Origin: Unio delphinus
Taxonomy: Eukaryota; Mollusca; Bivalvia; Unionida; Unionidae
Length of the DNA: 64,000 nt
Direction: 5' to 3'
Assembly: GCA_029339505.1 (NCBI GenBank)
Contig: JAQISU010000094.1
Span: 10,130,001-10,194,000, forward strand
The stretch's first letter is position 1. Each line of letters opens with the position of its first letter. Below the pieces are notes generated by a model. It was not told the DNA's origin. It did no database searches and saw only the letters and a list, made by a program, of their open reading frames with translations. This document shows, in pieces, positions 46,654 through 57,420 of the stretch. The translations under genes were made by a program, and so were the position numbers.

Positions 46654-47113
46654 CTTTCGGGATGCTCTTTATCAATGTCTAAAATTTAAATGTGTACATT
46701 TCAAAATTACTATTTGATAAATGTTTCTGTATGAGAAGCTGTCTTCAGTTATCTTTCATCATATTTCTCACAAAATTAAAAATCACTAATTATGCGGTTC
46801 CATAAAATTATATGTGTTATTAAGGACTAAGCATATAAACGTAGGACAAAGTCATTTGTAACAAGTGTGTTTATCTACAATGATTTTCTATGAGGTATGC
46901 ATTTTTTAATAATTAGGATATTACAACGGAGTTTTAATATGCCGTGTAATTTCTAGACTATTTCGTTAGAGGAAGTAACTGTTTAGAAATGTTCTTAACG
47001 ATGGGAGGAAGGAACAATATATTTCATTTAATTCTGTCGGATAGATACACCTTAGGAAGAGGTCATCTGTTATCTAACATGTCTGACATGGGACGTAGTT
47101 TCCATGCTATAGT
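46654..47113 (-). repeat. Duplicated upstream block of the cGLR gene, copy 3
   Basis: Inverted match to 9173-9690 and same-strand match to 2323-2955; stops sharply after GGACGTAGTTTCCATGCTAT at about 47113. Confidence 0.75.
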
Positions 47114-47835
47114 CTGTGATCACATCCCCGTTTGTTTGTACCCCTCTGCCGATTTCAGTAACGAAAGGCATATACAAAATTTTAAAACATCCATAAATCT
47201 TACTCAATTCATTCATTGATTTATAATTTCTAACCCGATTGCGACCAGGGTGTCCATAACACCTTCTTCGTCTGCGCGTGTCATGCTTAGCGGAAGTTTT
47301 CATACTAACACGACACCATATTGCACACAATTTGGGCAAATCTATTTTCCAGAGTGACGTCATTGCTCCTGTTTGGCTACTCCCGGATACTTCCCTCTAT
47401 TACGCATCCGCCCCTTCGCTAAAAATGGACTTGTCCAGAACTGGAAATTGATGTCGAGGACGTCCATGGTTGTAATGAAAACTTCCGCTAAGCATGAGAC
47501 GCTTTGACAACGACGCACTACTAAACTAAACGCTTGTGTAAATAAAATAGTATTATAGTATACTTTCCAAAGATACGAGTACTGGGCAATATCTGTACTG
47601 ATATGGCTAAGTGTCACATGATACAAATATGATCGCGCTTGTATATCCCCCAAAACGTTTGAAAAAATGAAACAATTGTGCTCACTAGATGGCCCAGCAC
47701 ACATCAGGTGAACTTCTTGATTAAAGATAGTACATACTTTCTGAAGAATCAAACCGGGTTCTTTAATGCATTTTAGAAGTTAATTAACCCTTAAGTTTGG
47801 TGCCATTACAAACGCGACGTTGTAACTGAAATAAT
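47114..47835. other. Spacer with a short inverted repeat
   Basis: GTCATGCTTAGCGGAAGTTTTCAT (47279-47302) is mirrored by ATGAAAACTTCCGCTAAGCATGAG (47476-47499). The ~30-base arms stand around 170 bases, possibly a small MITE. No gene is seen. Confidence 0.5.
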
Positions 47836-48565
47836 TTCTTCAGAGTGTTTCACAAACTATCTTTTTACTTGCAACCATTACGTGGCTTGGCCTTCACCTA
47901 TCCCGAAAATTATTTATAGGAGTTTCCGAAATTATCTCACTGATTATTCCACGCTGAATTTTATTCGGTTGTAGTCTGATTCATTTATTAAGCTCTCTTA
48001 ATTATTGATCAAGCGATCTATGATCATTAGTCATCTCCTTATAATAATCTACAAAGTTTGGTAGCCATTCATGATTAGACAATCGAAGAAGGGGTGGTGG
48101 TTGACCATGATCTCGACACATGACCATAGCTTTATTCTTCAACAATAATCAATTGAGAAATATTTTAATATTCCCTTAGGTACTTCATCCCAAATTATGC
48201 TCCTCGGAATATATTTCTCGCTTATTCGATCAGGAGGAGTACGTGCGTCTTCTTTCCATCGTAAGAAGCTATGATAAGTACATGATTTAACTCCTCGTTC
48301 GCTCATTTCTCTTGTGAGTATGCGTGTTGTTGTTAAAAGTTAAAACAACCATATCACCTGAACTCTCCCGAAATAGTTCAATAACACGAGTTGTTTGACC
48401 ATAACATCAGGGTCTGTTTATATAGTCATGGGATCATATAAATATGGTACTTATAATAATTTTGTTATTTGATTATTTTTTTTAATAAAAATATGTGACT
48501 ACAACGTCGGCCGATTTAGTAGAATTATGTAACACTTCTTGTTATATTCTCCATTCGTCCCATGA
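47836..48565 (-). pseudogene. Third, older fossil of the Polinton helicase domain
   Basis: Aligns by eye over its whole length with the helicase part of element A (29956-30690), same strand: the DE-box region (TCCCAAATTATG), the motif III region (GGTTGACCATGATCTCGACACATGA) and the upstream helicase start (CGAAATAGTTCAATAACACGAG). It is much more diverged than A is from B, with the Walker A region partly lost, and no other gene of its element remains. It ends about 110 bases before element B begins. Confidence 0.7.
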
Positions 48566-48676
48566 TACATCGTAAGAAGTACTTATATAAAACTGAGACA
48601 ATAATCTAGCTGCAGAGGGGGAGGACAGACCAAGTTTTCTAAGAAAAATAAGGCTTCCAAAGAGACTGAAACTTTT

Positions 48677-48805
48677 AGAGGCGTCAATTCGGCAAACTAA
48701 GGCTTCCTCGTTAATCCTTAATAGGATCGTCCATTTGGTAAAACAGAATAAAACAAAATGACGCCACCGTCGTTGTTGCGCCCCCCTCTGCTGCTATGGG
48801 TTAAC
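48677..48805. repeat. Left terminal region of element B
   Basis: AGAGGCGTC, AAACTAAGGCTTCCTC and CCCCTCTGCTGCTATGGG as in A. Just upstream, CTGCAGAGGGGGAGGAC (about 48609) resembles the reverse complement of the inner part, possibly the far end of a third element. Confidence 0.55.
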
Positions 48806-48813
48806 AATTTTTT

Positions 48814-49474
48814 TCAACCGAATATTGTATCAAGTCCGACACGATATCGCGTCCGAGGATCTGATAAATTTATCGTTACAAATCCGTGTGGGGTTGACTG
48901 AGCGTGACTAAAGAAATTTTTTAAGCGATTATAATCCATATCACCGCCGCACCAAGTTTGCCAAATATTTCGTAGCGTATGTGTGTCAACTCCGTTGAAT
49001 ACAACAAGAATATTACAGTAATCTCTAATTACTTTTGGTATTTGAATGTACCGTTGAGTGATATATATCACGTCGGTGTTTTTATGTCTGCCTCTGGAAA
49101 ATATCGTAGCAGGGTTCTTTTGATTGTCTAATATCACATCATCATATACGACTAAGTTGTTAATACTTCCATTGATATCATCAATACTCGGTGCTCTCCG
49201 ATATCGGTTATAAATTCAATAACACCCTTGCTTTGATTTATATTGCTCTTTCGTTAGTATCCTTTAACACGTCGTAACATCGCTGATCGTCAACACTCGG
49301 GGCTATTAAATACAACTTCTTCCATTTCATCCATCTCGTCATCAAATTAAGTTGCAGTTGTGTCTTGCCAATTCCAGATGGTCCGATTATAATAATTCTA
49401 ATCGAATTCGGCAACATCGCATGGTATTTAATAGGTTCCCGTCGTCGGGTAGCTGAATAATCAAATACATTCAT
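48814..49474 (-). pseudogene. FtsK/HerA (A32-like) packaging ATPase, element B, frameshifted
   Basis: Same protein as the A copy. Walker A is canonical here (IIIIGPSGIGKTQLQ), as opposed to the Asp-substituted loop of A. A two-base loss near 49195 breaks the frame between the Walker A and Walker B halves, and the region around Walker B is read only in part (MILDNQKNPATIFSRGRHKN). Stop at VGLDTIFG as in A. Divergent from the phospholipase gene by 17 bases. Confidence 0.85.
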
Positions 49475-49491
49475 GTTATTATAAATAAATT
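49475..49491. promoter_or_regulatory. Very short divergent promoter, element B
   Basis: Seventeen bases with TTATTATAAATAAATT between opposed start codons, kept from A. Confidence 0.5.
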
Positions 49492-49966
49492 ATGGATCTA
49501 TATTGTGTGAAATGTAAGAAGCGTACTGGCACAGAGCACTTTCTGGTAAGTGCGTACAATGTAGCACAAAAGAATTCAGATTTGTTTCTAAGGATTTTTA
49601 AAAAACGAGGAGGTGATATTGCAGCCAAGTTAGTAAAACTCCCAGGAACACCATGGGCGAAGTATCCAGGAGAAAATCACCTTCCAGGGTATAGTTATTG
49701 TGGACCCAGGACCAGACTCGATATCCGACTCGATGATCAAAACCAACCCCGACCCGGCGAAAACCCAAGAAACGCTATTGATAAGGCGTGTCATGCTCAT
49801 GATGTTGCTTATAAAAGCAGCAATCTGCAGCACAGACATATCACCAGATGTAAAATTGATTCATGCGTTGAATTCTATCACTGATAAATCCCTCAAACAA
49901 AAATTGGCTTCATGGTTAGCAAAATCAGTGATGAAAGGTAAACTGATGATGGGTGCTGGTAATTAA
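49492..49966 (+). pseudogene. Zinc-ribbon plus phospholipase A2 protein, element B, late frameshift
   Basis: The frame is open from ATG 49492 for about 115 codons. CVKCKK near the start; the A copy keeps a second CVQC pair that is altered here. Then GGDIAAKLVKLPGTPWAKYP, the calcium-binding loop LPGYSYCGPRTRLD (usual Gly replaced by Arg after GP) and the catalytic DKACHAHDVAYKSS with the His-Asp pair. This is the parvovirus/Polinton phospholipase A2 fold, used by virions to pass endosomal membranes. A one-base insertion near 49846 moves the tail VKLIHALNSITDKS...GAGN to another frame ending at 49966. Confidence 0.82.
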
Positions 49967-49973
49967 TAACAAG

Positions 49974-50914
49974 ATGGAATCTATGTACTATTCTCCAAAA
50001 GAATACTGGAACGGTAAAGCAGCAATTGGTAAACTCGCTAACGCAGCAAAGGTGAAAAATACTACAGCAGATTGGTTATCCAAACAGGCGATATGGCAAA
50101 TTTATCTGCCGCCGCCTAAACAAATTAACTTCTCGCATTTTGATGTGACGGTTCCTAATGAAGTTCATCAGGCTGATATATTATTTCTGCCACATGATGG
50201 TGTTTACAAGTACACGCTAACCGTAGTTGATGTTGCCAGTCTATACAAACAAGCAGAGCCGTTAAAAACAAAATCATCAACTAAAGTAGTTTCTGCATTT
50301 GAAATGATTTATCGACGAGGTCCTCTGCGTTGACCAAATCTATTACAAGTTGATCCTGGCAGGGAATTTCGAGGTGCGGTTCTATCAATAATGAAGAATC
50401 ATAATACTGCGTTACGACAAGGACACACTGCACTACATCGCGATCATGCAATTGTTGAACGATTTAATCGGACGCTTGCTGAGCGGTTATTTAAATATCA
50501 ATACGCTAAGGAATTTATTCAGGGTGAACGATCTCGTTAATGGGTCAAGAGATTACCAGCTGTGATTATGGCGTTGAATAATGAGATTACTCGAACAATC
50601 AACATGAAACATAATAACGCGATTAAAAAGAAGTATATACCTGTAAAACCACAAAAGGATTTTTCAAAACAACCAATACTCGGCAATGTCACTGTTAGAT
50701 ATTTATATGAACCAGGGGAGCTCGAAGGTGGTAAAAAAGAGCTACTGATCCTATTTGGAGTGTCACCGTGCATAAGATATCGAGTATAACACGATCTACG
50801 GGTAAACCAGCAATCTATAGATTGGATTCAACTTCTCCTCAGCGAGGATTTACCCGCGAGCAACTGCAAGTGATACCCGAGGATACTCAATTACCGCCAC
50901 GTGGTCTTAACTAG
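49974..50914 (+). pseudogene. RVE-type (DDE) integrase, element B, broken
   Basis: The N-terminal third is open (49974-50333): MESMYYSPKEYWNGKAAIGK, then WLSKQAIWQIYLPPPKQINF, typical of Polinton integrases. Core: first Asp in NEVHQADILFLPHD, second in LLQVDPGREFRG, Glu in DHAIVERFNRTLAERLF. A TGA at 50331-50333 and a TAA near 50537 replace Trp-type and charged codons, and a frameshift near 50735 precedes the C-terminal SVTVHK/GKPAIYRLDSTSPQRGFT-like domain ending PEDTQLPPRGLN. These lesions are not shared with A. Confidence 0.88.
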
Positions 50915-51091
50915 CACCTCTTCATCTGTTGCACTCAAGACAAGTCAGCATCACATTATCTCTGATATGACCAACGCTGCTATTTTTTCTGTCTACAGTA
51001 AATTGGAGAGGATCTTTATCCGACCAGCGCCAACTTATTATACAATTGCAACTCGCGCAGTGATTATTCTGTTGTTGTTTCAGTGTGATTA

Positions 51092-54000
51092 TTAATTTAG
51101 CATCAATGTCAAATTCTCGTTTACTTTTTTATCCTGTTGTTTACAACCAGAGAGTTTTTTTCTGATTATATCATCGTGGACAATATCACTTATTGTAGTG
51201 TCATTATAGTCTAGAACAACTCTTCGAAGTTGATTTATTCTTCATACTCTGGACACTGGAAGATAAACTAAATTCGACCACTCGATTATCTACCATCCAA
51301 ACAATTGTATCGGATATTAATCCCTTTGAAGAATGTATCGTCGCTGCGTAACCTAGCGTCCAGGGGGATTTATGAGCGCGCAATGCATCTTCGACGACGT
51401 TGATATCAACCAGCACAATATCATTTAATACTAGAATTTTTTTCTCACTTTGCCGAGGAATATCAACTTCGATATTCTGTTTTCGTTTATCCTTGGGTCT
51501 ATAACACAGCGACACTGGAAGTGTTGCGAATTTTTCTTTATGCATGTTAAATAACTTCATCTGAAGTGTGTCTCTGACTATCTTTCTACTTGCCACTATT
51601 AAATCGTTTGGTCTCCACGCTTCCCAGAACTCATTTAATTGTGTTTCCGAAAATATTTCACGCGCTATTTCACACTGGATTCTATCCGGTTGTAATCTAA
51701 TTAGTTTTTTGAACTCGCGTAATTGTTCATCAAGTGCTATATGATCAGTATTAATCTCTTCATAATAATCTACAAAATTCTTTAGTGGTGATTGGCCATA
51801 ATCGCCACACATTATCACTTTTGTATTTGCTAGCAATAACCAATCAAGAAATTTTTGTAATACATCTAACGATACCGTGCATATCTCATCCCAAATAATG
51901 ATTTCAGGAATAAATTTCTCACCCATTCGATCAGGAGTCCATTCATCACCTTTCCATCGAAAAAAACTGTGATAAGTGCTTGCATTAATTCCTCGCAGTT
52001 TCATCTCTCTGGCAAGTCTGTGTGTCGGTATTAGTAAAATCATGTTTGATTTCCCACGAAATAATTCAATCGCACGGGTCGTCTTTCCTGACCCACCACA
52101 GGCTTTTAAGTAAACGGTTTTATATCTACATATTGGATCAGATATCGACGGTGCATTAGATAGTTCTGATATCTGATTATTTTTCAAGTAATTGTTTTTA
52201 ATCGTAATATCTGCTGATTTGGAATAATCACGCAGTATTTTCCTTTTTAATTCTCCATGATCCCCAACTCTCGTTAGAATTTGTGAATTTAGCCACTGCT
52301 TCGCTGTGTTTCGTGTTTATATAAAATTAATCAGTGGATACTCTGACCGCGGTGTCAGGAAATCTATTTATCATCGAAAATAAATTAATAGAAGCATAAG
52401 CCAGCATAGACGCCCTCAAATGTGTATACTGAAGACTGTATCCTTCGTTGTAAGTAACAATTAGACCTAATTTGGTTCCATCTGACAAGAAAGCGTCTTT
52501 ACGATTGACGTAAATGCCTTTAGATGTTACATCCGCGATTATAAAATCGTATTCAACACTATCTATAATCAACCGTGAAGAATATATTGTATTGTCGTAT
52601 TTTCCACCCTGAGTGAATTTACCAATTATTCTTCTACCGAGTTCTTTTGCGTCTTTATTTCTAACTTCAAATAGCTGTTTGGACCATTTCATGATATTTT
52701 TATCGTCGAGATCGGGAAATTGTTTTCTATTTTCGCTGATTATACTATCTAGATTATCAGGTTGTGGTAACCAGACTTTAGTCTGCGCTCGATATGACAT
52801 AATTGCTTCACTGACAATCAGCGATATCAGCATTTTAGAATCAATCCTATACCATAATAACACTACTGGCATCCAGTGTTTTTCTGATATGTGTCTACCA
52901 ATCCAAACATAACAACACGGATGAAGTCCTATAGCCAGTTCAAATGATACCACACAAGCGAATCCGGTTAAATCAAAATCGGACAGTGGTCCATTAATCG
53001 CAACACGGGTCATTTCATGTGCGGGATATCCAAATCGCTTGAAGTACTCAGCACATTCTCCGTATCCGAGAAAACTCCAGGGATAACACGCAACCATATC
53101 AACCGAAATAATACTTTTAGGGTCGTATTTTGTATTCCATACTCCAGCATGGTTGTATTCGATTCAGTTTGATTTGATATCTGAAAGACATTCAGCTCTT
53201 GTTGGTTTCCACGTGTTTTTCTTTCCCGCAAAATGAGCTACAACCGACGGAATTGTAAAAGATTTTGTTAATAATTGTTCGTTGTGTTCTGTTGAAAAAC
53301 CACTAGCTAGTTTTTTCATCGCGTCATGGAGGGCTTCAGTGCGGTATAATTCTCTATTGGGTCTTACAAATTTATCGAATTTGCCCTCTTCGTTTTCAAA
53401 ACTGTGAAGTAACCATACTGACACAGGATCGTTTTTAATCAACTGGTGAATAAAATAAAATAATTTCTCCTCTTGGCAGAACTCCGGGGGTATATATTTT
53501 ATTGTTCTATCTCGCGGAAATATTGTTACTGCAGGTGTCCATGCGTGCTCGTTATGATCAATAATTTTGATTGGAGCTCCTCTTGATTTATATTTCGGTT
53601 CATATAATACTTCTCCTGTTATCGTCGTTGCCGATATTGGGAATTTTAGTATTCGTTCTAACGATGCTACATTTTGAATTGTTGCTCCGCGCTCCTTTAC
53701 TGTTAGTCCCCATTGATTTATTTTTTACGTCTTAGACCAGTCAATTTGTATCCGCGCAACGCACTTGTGAAGTCTTCTATTATTCGTTCTGCTACATAAT
53801 TCAGCGATGACAGTTTCATTGGTTTTAGTTTATCAATACTCGGTTTATCATTTAACGGATACATCCCATAAACAACTGCTGTTTCGAAATTTGATCTCTC
53901 GTAGTGTGGGTTGTCGATTCCAGTGAGAATTCCTGGTTTGGAATCTCGACTCACAGTGATAGTTTTTTATCTTTAAGGATGGGGTCAGTTTTATCTCTGA

Positions 54001-54305
54001 TAATCCAATCTCGTGTTTCTGAGCGGATAATGATTTTCACTATAAAAATATACTTTTTCTTGTCAAGATGTGAAATTATCCCGGCTGCTCTTTTGTCGTT
54101 CATGGTAGCATCAACACTACCATCAATCTGAAATGTGGACCAACAGTGAGATGCTTCATCGCGCTTGAATTCATTAAAACAATCACGAATTTTACTTGTT
54201 ATGCTTCTATCACCTATTAGACTCTTTGGTGCTACGGAGACTATCGAGATTGAATTTAACATTTTTCCAGGGCGTAAGTTTCGATAATCTCTCAAACTCC
54301 TTCAT
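51092..54305 (-). pseudogene. DNA polymerase B fused to SF1 helicase, element B, broken
   Basis: Counterpart of 29472-32728. N-terminal ~300 codons (54305 down to about 53400) hold FQIDGSVDATMNDKRAAG, WIIRDKTDPILK and VSRDSKPGILTG of unknown role. Polymerase motif A VDMVACYPWSFLG (about 53100), motif B GRRIIGKFTQG (about 52620) and motif C VRVSTD follow in one open frame (52327-53097) that ends in TAA directly after STD. A one-base gain near 52240 follows. The helicase is then open from 52187 to 51204: ACGGSGKTTRAIELF, EIIIWDEICTVSLDVLQKF, VIMCGDYGQSP, GYAATIHSSKGLI. The final motif VI region is frameshifted. PolB motif C normally has D-T-D; here it is S-T-D. Confidence 0.85.
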
Positions 54306-54368
54306 TTCATAATTAAAACAAGTATTTAAATAAGAAATTTATATATAATAAATCATTGCAAATGAATC

Positions 54369-54690
54369 ATGATTGGATCAGTAACCCCATGTAACAAATC
54401 AAGCAAAAAAGAGTTCTGTGGATATCAAATGCAAAGTTTTCGTCGGGGAAGTCTTGGCCCGATCCCTTACATACGATGTGGGGTCGGTGTGAGTGGAAAA
54501 TCGCAGTTGTGTCTCAGTTGCGGTATTGCGATATAGAGAGTTGAAACGCTATTATGATAAACGAATGAAGAATTCCATCAATGACTCTACCTCTGACTGT
54601 GTCAGCGTCATTGAATCTGTCAATGACAAGATCATAATAACACCTCAGGACTATATTGATACATTCCAACGTAATACTTCAAGCAAATAA
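54369..54690 (+). pseudogene. Small Cys-rich (zinc-finger-like) protein, element B, frameshifted
   Basis: ATG 54369 opens MIGSVTPCNKSSKKEFCGYQ. Cys pairs as in A except one Cys changed (IRCGVG for LLCGVG); QLCLSCG is then followed by a frameshift (near 54525) before RELKRYYDKRMKNS. The C-terminal tail is longer than in A (CVSVIESVNDKIIITPQDYI). Lies divergent to the polymerase-helicase start (63 bases apart). Confidence 0.5.
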
Positions 54691-54721
54691 TAAATTACAC
54701 AAATAATATTATAGTGTATAA

Positions 54722-55193
54722 ATGAACCAAGAGTTTCGACCATATCCTATGATCAACGATTATGCGGCATCCCGTGATGGTATTGTCAGACATTGGAGAC
54801 TGAATAAATAAGTCGGTTTTATGACTAATCGGGGGTATTTGATGTTTGGTGGGAAGAAGAAATATCTTAATCATCGTTTCGTGTATGAGGTATATAACGG
54901 ATTGATCGAAGATGGTTTTGTTATCGATCACATAAATGGTATTAAGATTGATAATTCTTTGAATAATCTAAAAGCTGTTACACAGAGTGAGAATTCCAAA
55001 CGAGGAAAGACTGGACAATACTCGAAAATCATTTAATACTGAAAATAACGAAGAAAAAATATTTCAATCCATGAATGAAGCAGGAAAACATTTTGATATT
55101 TGTATTCCCTCAGTACGAAGAGTATCAGAACGAGAACAAAATTCAGCTTTTTCAAAAAAGACTGGACAAAAAATTCAATTAATTTACATCTAG
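54722..55193 (+). pseudogene. HNH endonuclease with NUMOD-type flanks, element B, broken
   Basis: Better preserved than the A copy. N-terminus FRPYPMINDYAASRDGIVRH (NUMOD4-like), a TAA after RLNK near 54810, then an open HNH core NHRFVYEVYNGLIEDGFVI, DHINGIKIDNSLNNLKAVTQ with SENSKRGKTG. A frameshift near 55025 precedes FNTENNEEKIFQSMNEAGKH, which resembles the NUMOD1/helix-turn-helix end of phage and giant-virus HNH enzymes. Leader AGTGTATAA abuts the ATG. Confidence 0.8.
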
Positions 55194-55722
55194 ATTTCAT
55201 TTTGTACTCTTCTATATAGCATTAAGGGGGATAACTCGTACGGGTATGTGTACGGCTTATGAAAGAGTTACCCTCAATGAGTTTTTTTTGAAACGCTGTG
55301 TCATCTGATCTCAATGGTTTTCATGGGCTGGTTATAACTGTCATGAATCTCAAACGAGATAATCAATTATCTGCTTTTGTAAGAAAACGAATCAAATACG
55401 CAGTATTTACAGACAATTGTATTCTTTTTTTGTGTTTTGTTTCTTCAATTATTCGGTTCTGCTTCAATATTGTCAATAATCAGTATTATGTGCATGAAAG
55501 GTAAATAGATTCATTCATTGTTATATGTTCTATTGTCATGTACTGTCCTATATAATCCAAATTCATTCATTCATTGTGTATATAATACCACGCCATTGAT
55601 GTAATTCATTGAATATAATCAATTCATTGTACATTCACACTTCTTTGCTATTGACTTCCGCCAATCTGTATTAACTTACATATATATTATATTCAAAATC
55701 ATATACCTGTTATAAGAACAGT

Positions 55723-55784
55723 TAGCGCATTCGTAACGCGTTGCGGTTTCGTCCCGAATCCCATCGTTCAAACCCCGTAAAAGA
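55723..55784 (+). other. tRNA-like sequence with Pol III A and B boxes, element B
   Basis: A-box-like TAGCGCATTCG (55723-55733, fits TRGYNNANNNG) and B-box-like GTTCAAACC (55766-55774, fits GWTCRANNC), with CCGTAAAAGACA after it like an acceptor end. The 5' acceptor strand is not convincing, so this is a tRNA-derived relic or a Pol III transcript promoter, not a clear tRNA gene. Confidence 0.4.
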
Positions 55785-56192
55785 CATATTGTCGACGGTA
55801 CAGACAGATGGTTTTAATTGGGGCTTACCTCCGAGATTTAAATAGTGAAACCACTATACCAACCACACCGCGTCAAACATGGTGTGAATGTTTTTCATTC
55901 AACCCGGGGTGATTTGTGGGGTTGGGTTGAGTGGTTTCAGTTTGAATGTAGAAGTGTACTATTATCTATTCTCATTTTATATACCATATCATTCTATAAT
56001 CTATTGTGATATGTTGCATTGTCCTGTGCCGTCCTTTATCATCCATTCATCCATTGTATATATCATCCATTTATTCATTGTGTATATAATAAAACGCCAG
56101 TGGCGTCATGCTTTGTATATATATATATATATATCATCTATTCATTGTACAACCGATTGGAGTTGTATTGTATATATATATATATACAAACA

Positions 56193-56567
56193 GACGAGTG
56201 TGTAGGCCGATTCCCACTCGTCTAAATCAGGTGCCCTGATGAGCGTGTAATCACGGAACCGGGGTGACGTCATAAAAGGCAACAATCCAATGAGACGTCT
56301 TATAATGTAGCTGACAGGCAATTCTAATATCGATTATCATGAGTGCGTGCTGGGTCTATTCCCACTCATGCAGTCTTCCATACAGGTCGTTTGGCACTTA
56401 TGGTGCCACGACCTGTCGACTAATTAAAAAGCACTCAAATAGTGCATTAATGCGTGGGGGATGAGGCACGATTCCTTCCCCCCGAAATAATTAATTATCC
56501 CCAAACAGGGAATTAACCAGTCGTACATGCCCACATGGGCGAAAACGACTTTAATTAAACTAACTAA

Positions 56568-56568
<1 letters not shown>
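56193..56568 (+). mobile_element. Hairpin-rich insert, possible ribozyme-bearing retroelement
   Basis: Perfect or near-perfect hairpins: 56193-56222 (GACGAGTG/CACTCGTC), 56338-56370 (CATGAGTG/CACTCATG) and 56382-56416 (ACAGGTCGT/ACGACCTGT with inner GGCAC/GTGCC). A hammerhead-like core lies at 56230-56283. The insert ends TTTAATTAAACTAACTAAC before a TG tract, like a retroelement tail. Nothing similar lies in A. Confidence 0.4.
56230..56283 (+). ncRNA. Hammerhead-ribozyme-like fold, degenerate
   Basis: CTGATGA (56236-56242) is followed by a stem-loop CGTG-TAAT-CACG and GAA (56256-56258), the order of a hammerhead core. GGTGCC before it can pair with GGCAAC after it (five of six). The base after GAA is C not A, and the expected cleavage-site U-H is not clear, so it is at best an inactive or variant ribozyme. 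Confidence 0.3.

Positions 56569-56569
<1 letters not shown>

Positions 56570-56621
<52 letters not shown>
56570..56621. repeat. (TG)n microsatellite
   Basis: A tract of about 50 bases directly after the hairpin-rich insert. Confidence 0.95.
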
Positions 56622-56625
<4 letters not shown>

Positions 56626-57042
56626 GTGCTGTCCATTCACTAACATATCCTCTTGTGATTTTAACTCGTTATTTGACGAATTAAATCCACTCTCAGGGGA
56701 ATATGTTTCGTGATACCTCTGGGCCCGGTAAGATGTGAAGACACTTGACTGGACCCTATGAGATGTGTTGTCGTATATACGTAGCCTCTGGGCGCCTCCG
56801 ATGTAAATAGCACCGGTGGGGTTTCCAAATGGGTTCATCATATATAATCGCAAAATATCCTTAGGCGTGCTAAGATGATTAAACACCTTACCACGAATAG
56901 AGTTCACATATCATCATATATAATCGAATAATATCCCTGGGCGTGCAAAGATGTATGATTACACCTTACCACGAACAGGGTTCATTTTTGAAAAATATAT
57001 TAATATATTTTTTGTATTAGAAATATATAATTATCATATAAT

Positions 57043-57420
57043 ATGAATTCTGAGAATATCAATAAGGTTATAACCAAGATTTCAAATTTGAAATCTCAAG
57101 GGTTTCAATTACCATATAATTTAAATTGTGATCAAATTATTTCAGACTTTCAGGACATTGAATACGGCGCTATGTATAACAAATACATCTTACCGAAAAA
57201 ATATGCGCATGTAAAAAGAATTCAGAAATCTATTCGTGATTCTCTTGTATTCTGTGACGACGTCAGTGTGTTTGTCCCGTTATGTACTATCGTGGAAGGG
57301 ATAAGAAAAGAACTGGGGCAGGAATATGAAACTAAACGAGTGGTTAATTTAAAAATTAGGAATATAAGAATGTTAATTGAACAAAATGAAAATCCTCTTC
57401 GGATACTCCCCGCTGTATAA
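57043..57420 (+). CDS. Conserved element protein of unknown function, element B
   Basis: 125 residues, fully open from ATG 57043, whose leader is TATCATATAAT. Helical and charged: MNSENINKVITKISNLKSQG, FQDIEYGAMYNKYILPKKY, VKRIQKSIRDSL, CTIVEGIRKELGQEYETKR. Shared landmarks with the frameshifted A copy are IEY, NKY-LPK, RIQ-SI and VE-R-ELG-YE-R. No domain recognised. It opens the virion-side block in both elements, so an early virion, scaffold or regulatory role is possible. It is the only gene of B without a lesion that I can see. Confidence 0.6.
   Translation: MNSENINKVITKISNLKSQGFQLPYNLNCDQIISDFQDIEYGAMYNKYILPKKYAHVKRIQKSIRDSLVFCDDVSVFVPLCTIVEGIRKELGQEYETKRVVNLKIRNIRMLIEQNENPLRILPAV

Larger units (their letters stand above)
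55194..57042. other. Variable non-coding region of element B
   Basis: Shares stretches with 33629-35665 of A (for example TATGTGTACGGCTTATGAAAG, GAATCAAATAC, GTTATTTGACGAATT) but lacks A's minisatellites. Instead it has repeated ATTCATTCATTG runs, a hairpin-rich insert (56193-56568), a TG microsatellite and two copies of an ATCATATATAATCG-type repeat (56838-56990). No gene; ORFs here are low-complexity. Confidence 0.7.

Noticed and set aside
56560..56907. 115-codon minus-strand ORF ending in a His-Thr run
   Set aside because: The tail is the TG microsatellite and the rest is low-complexity non-coding sequence, not conserved in A.
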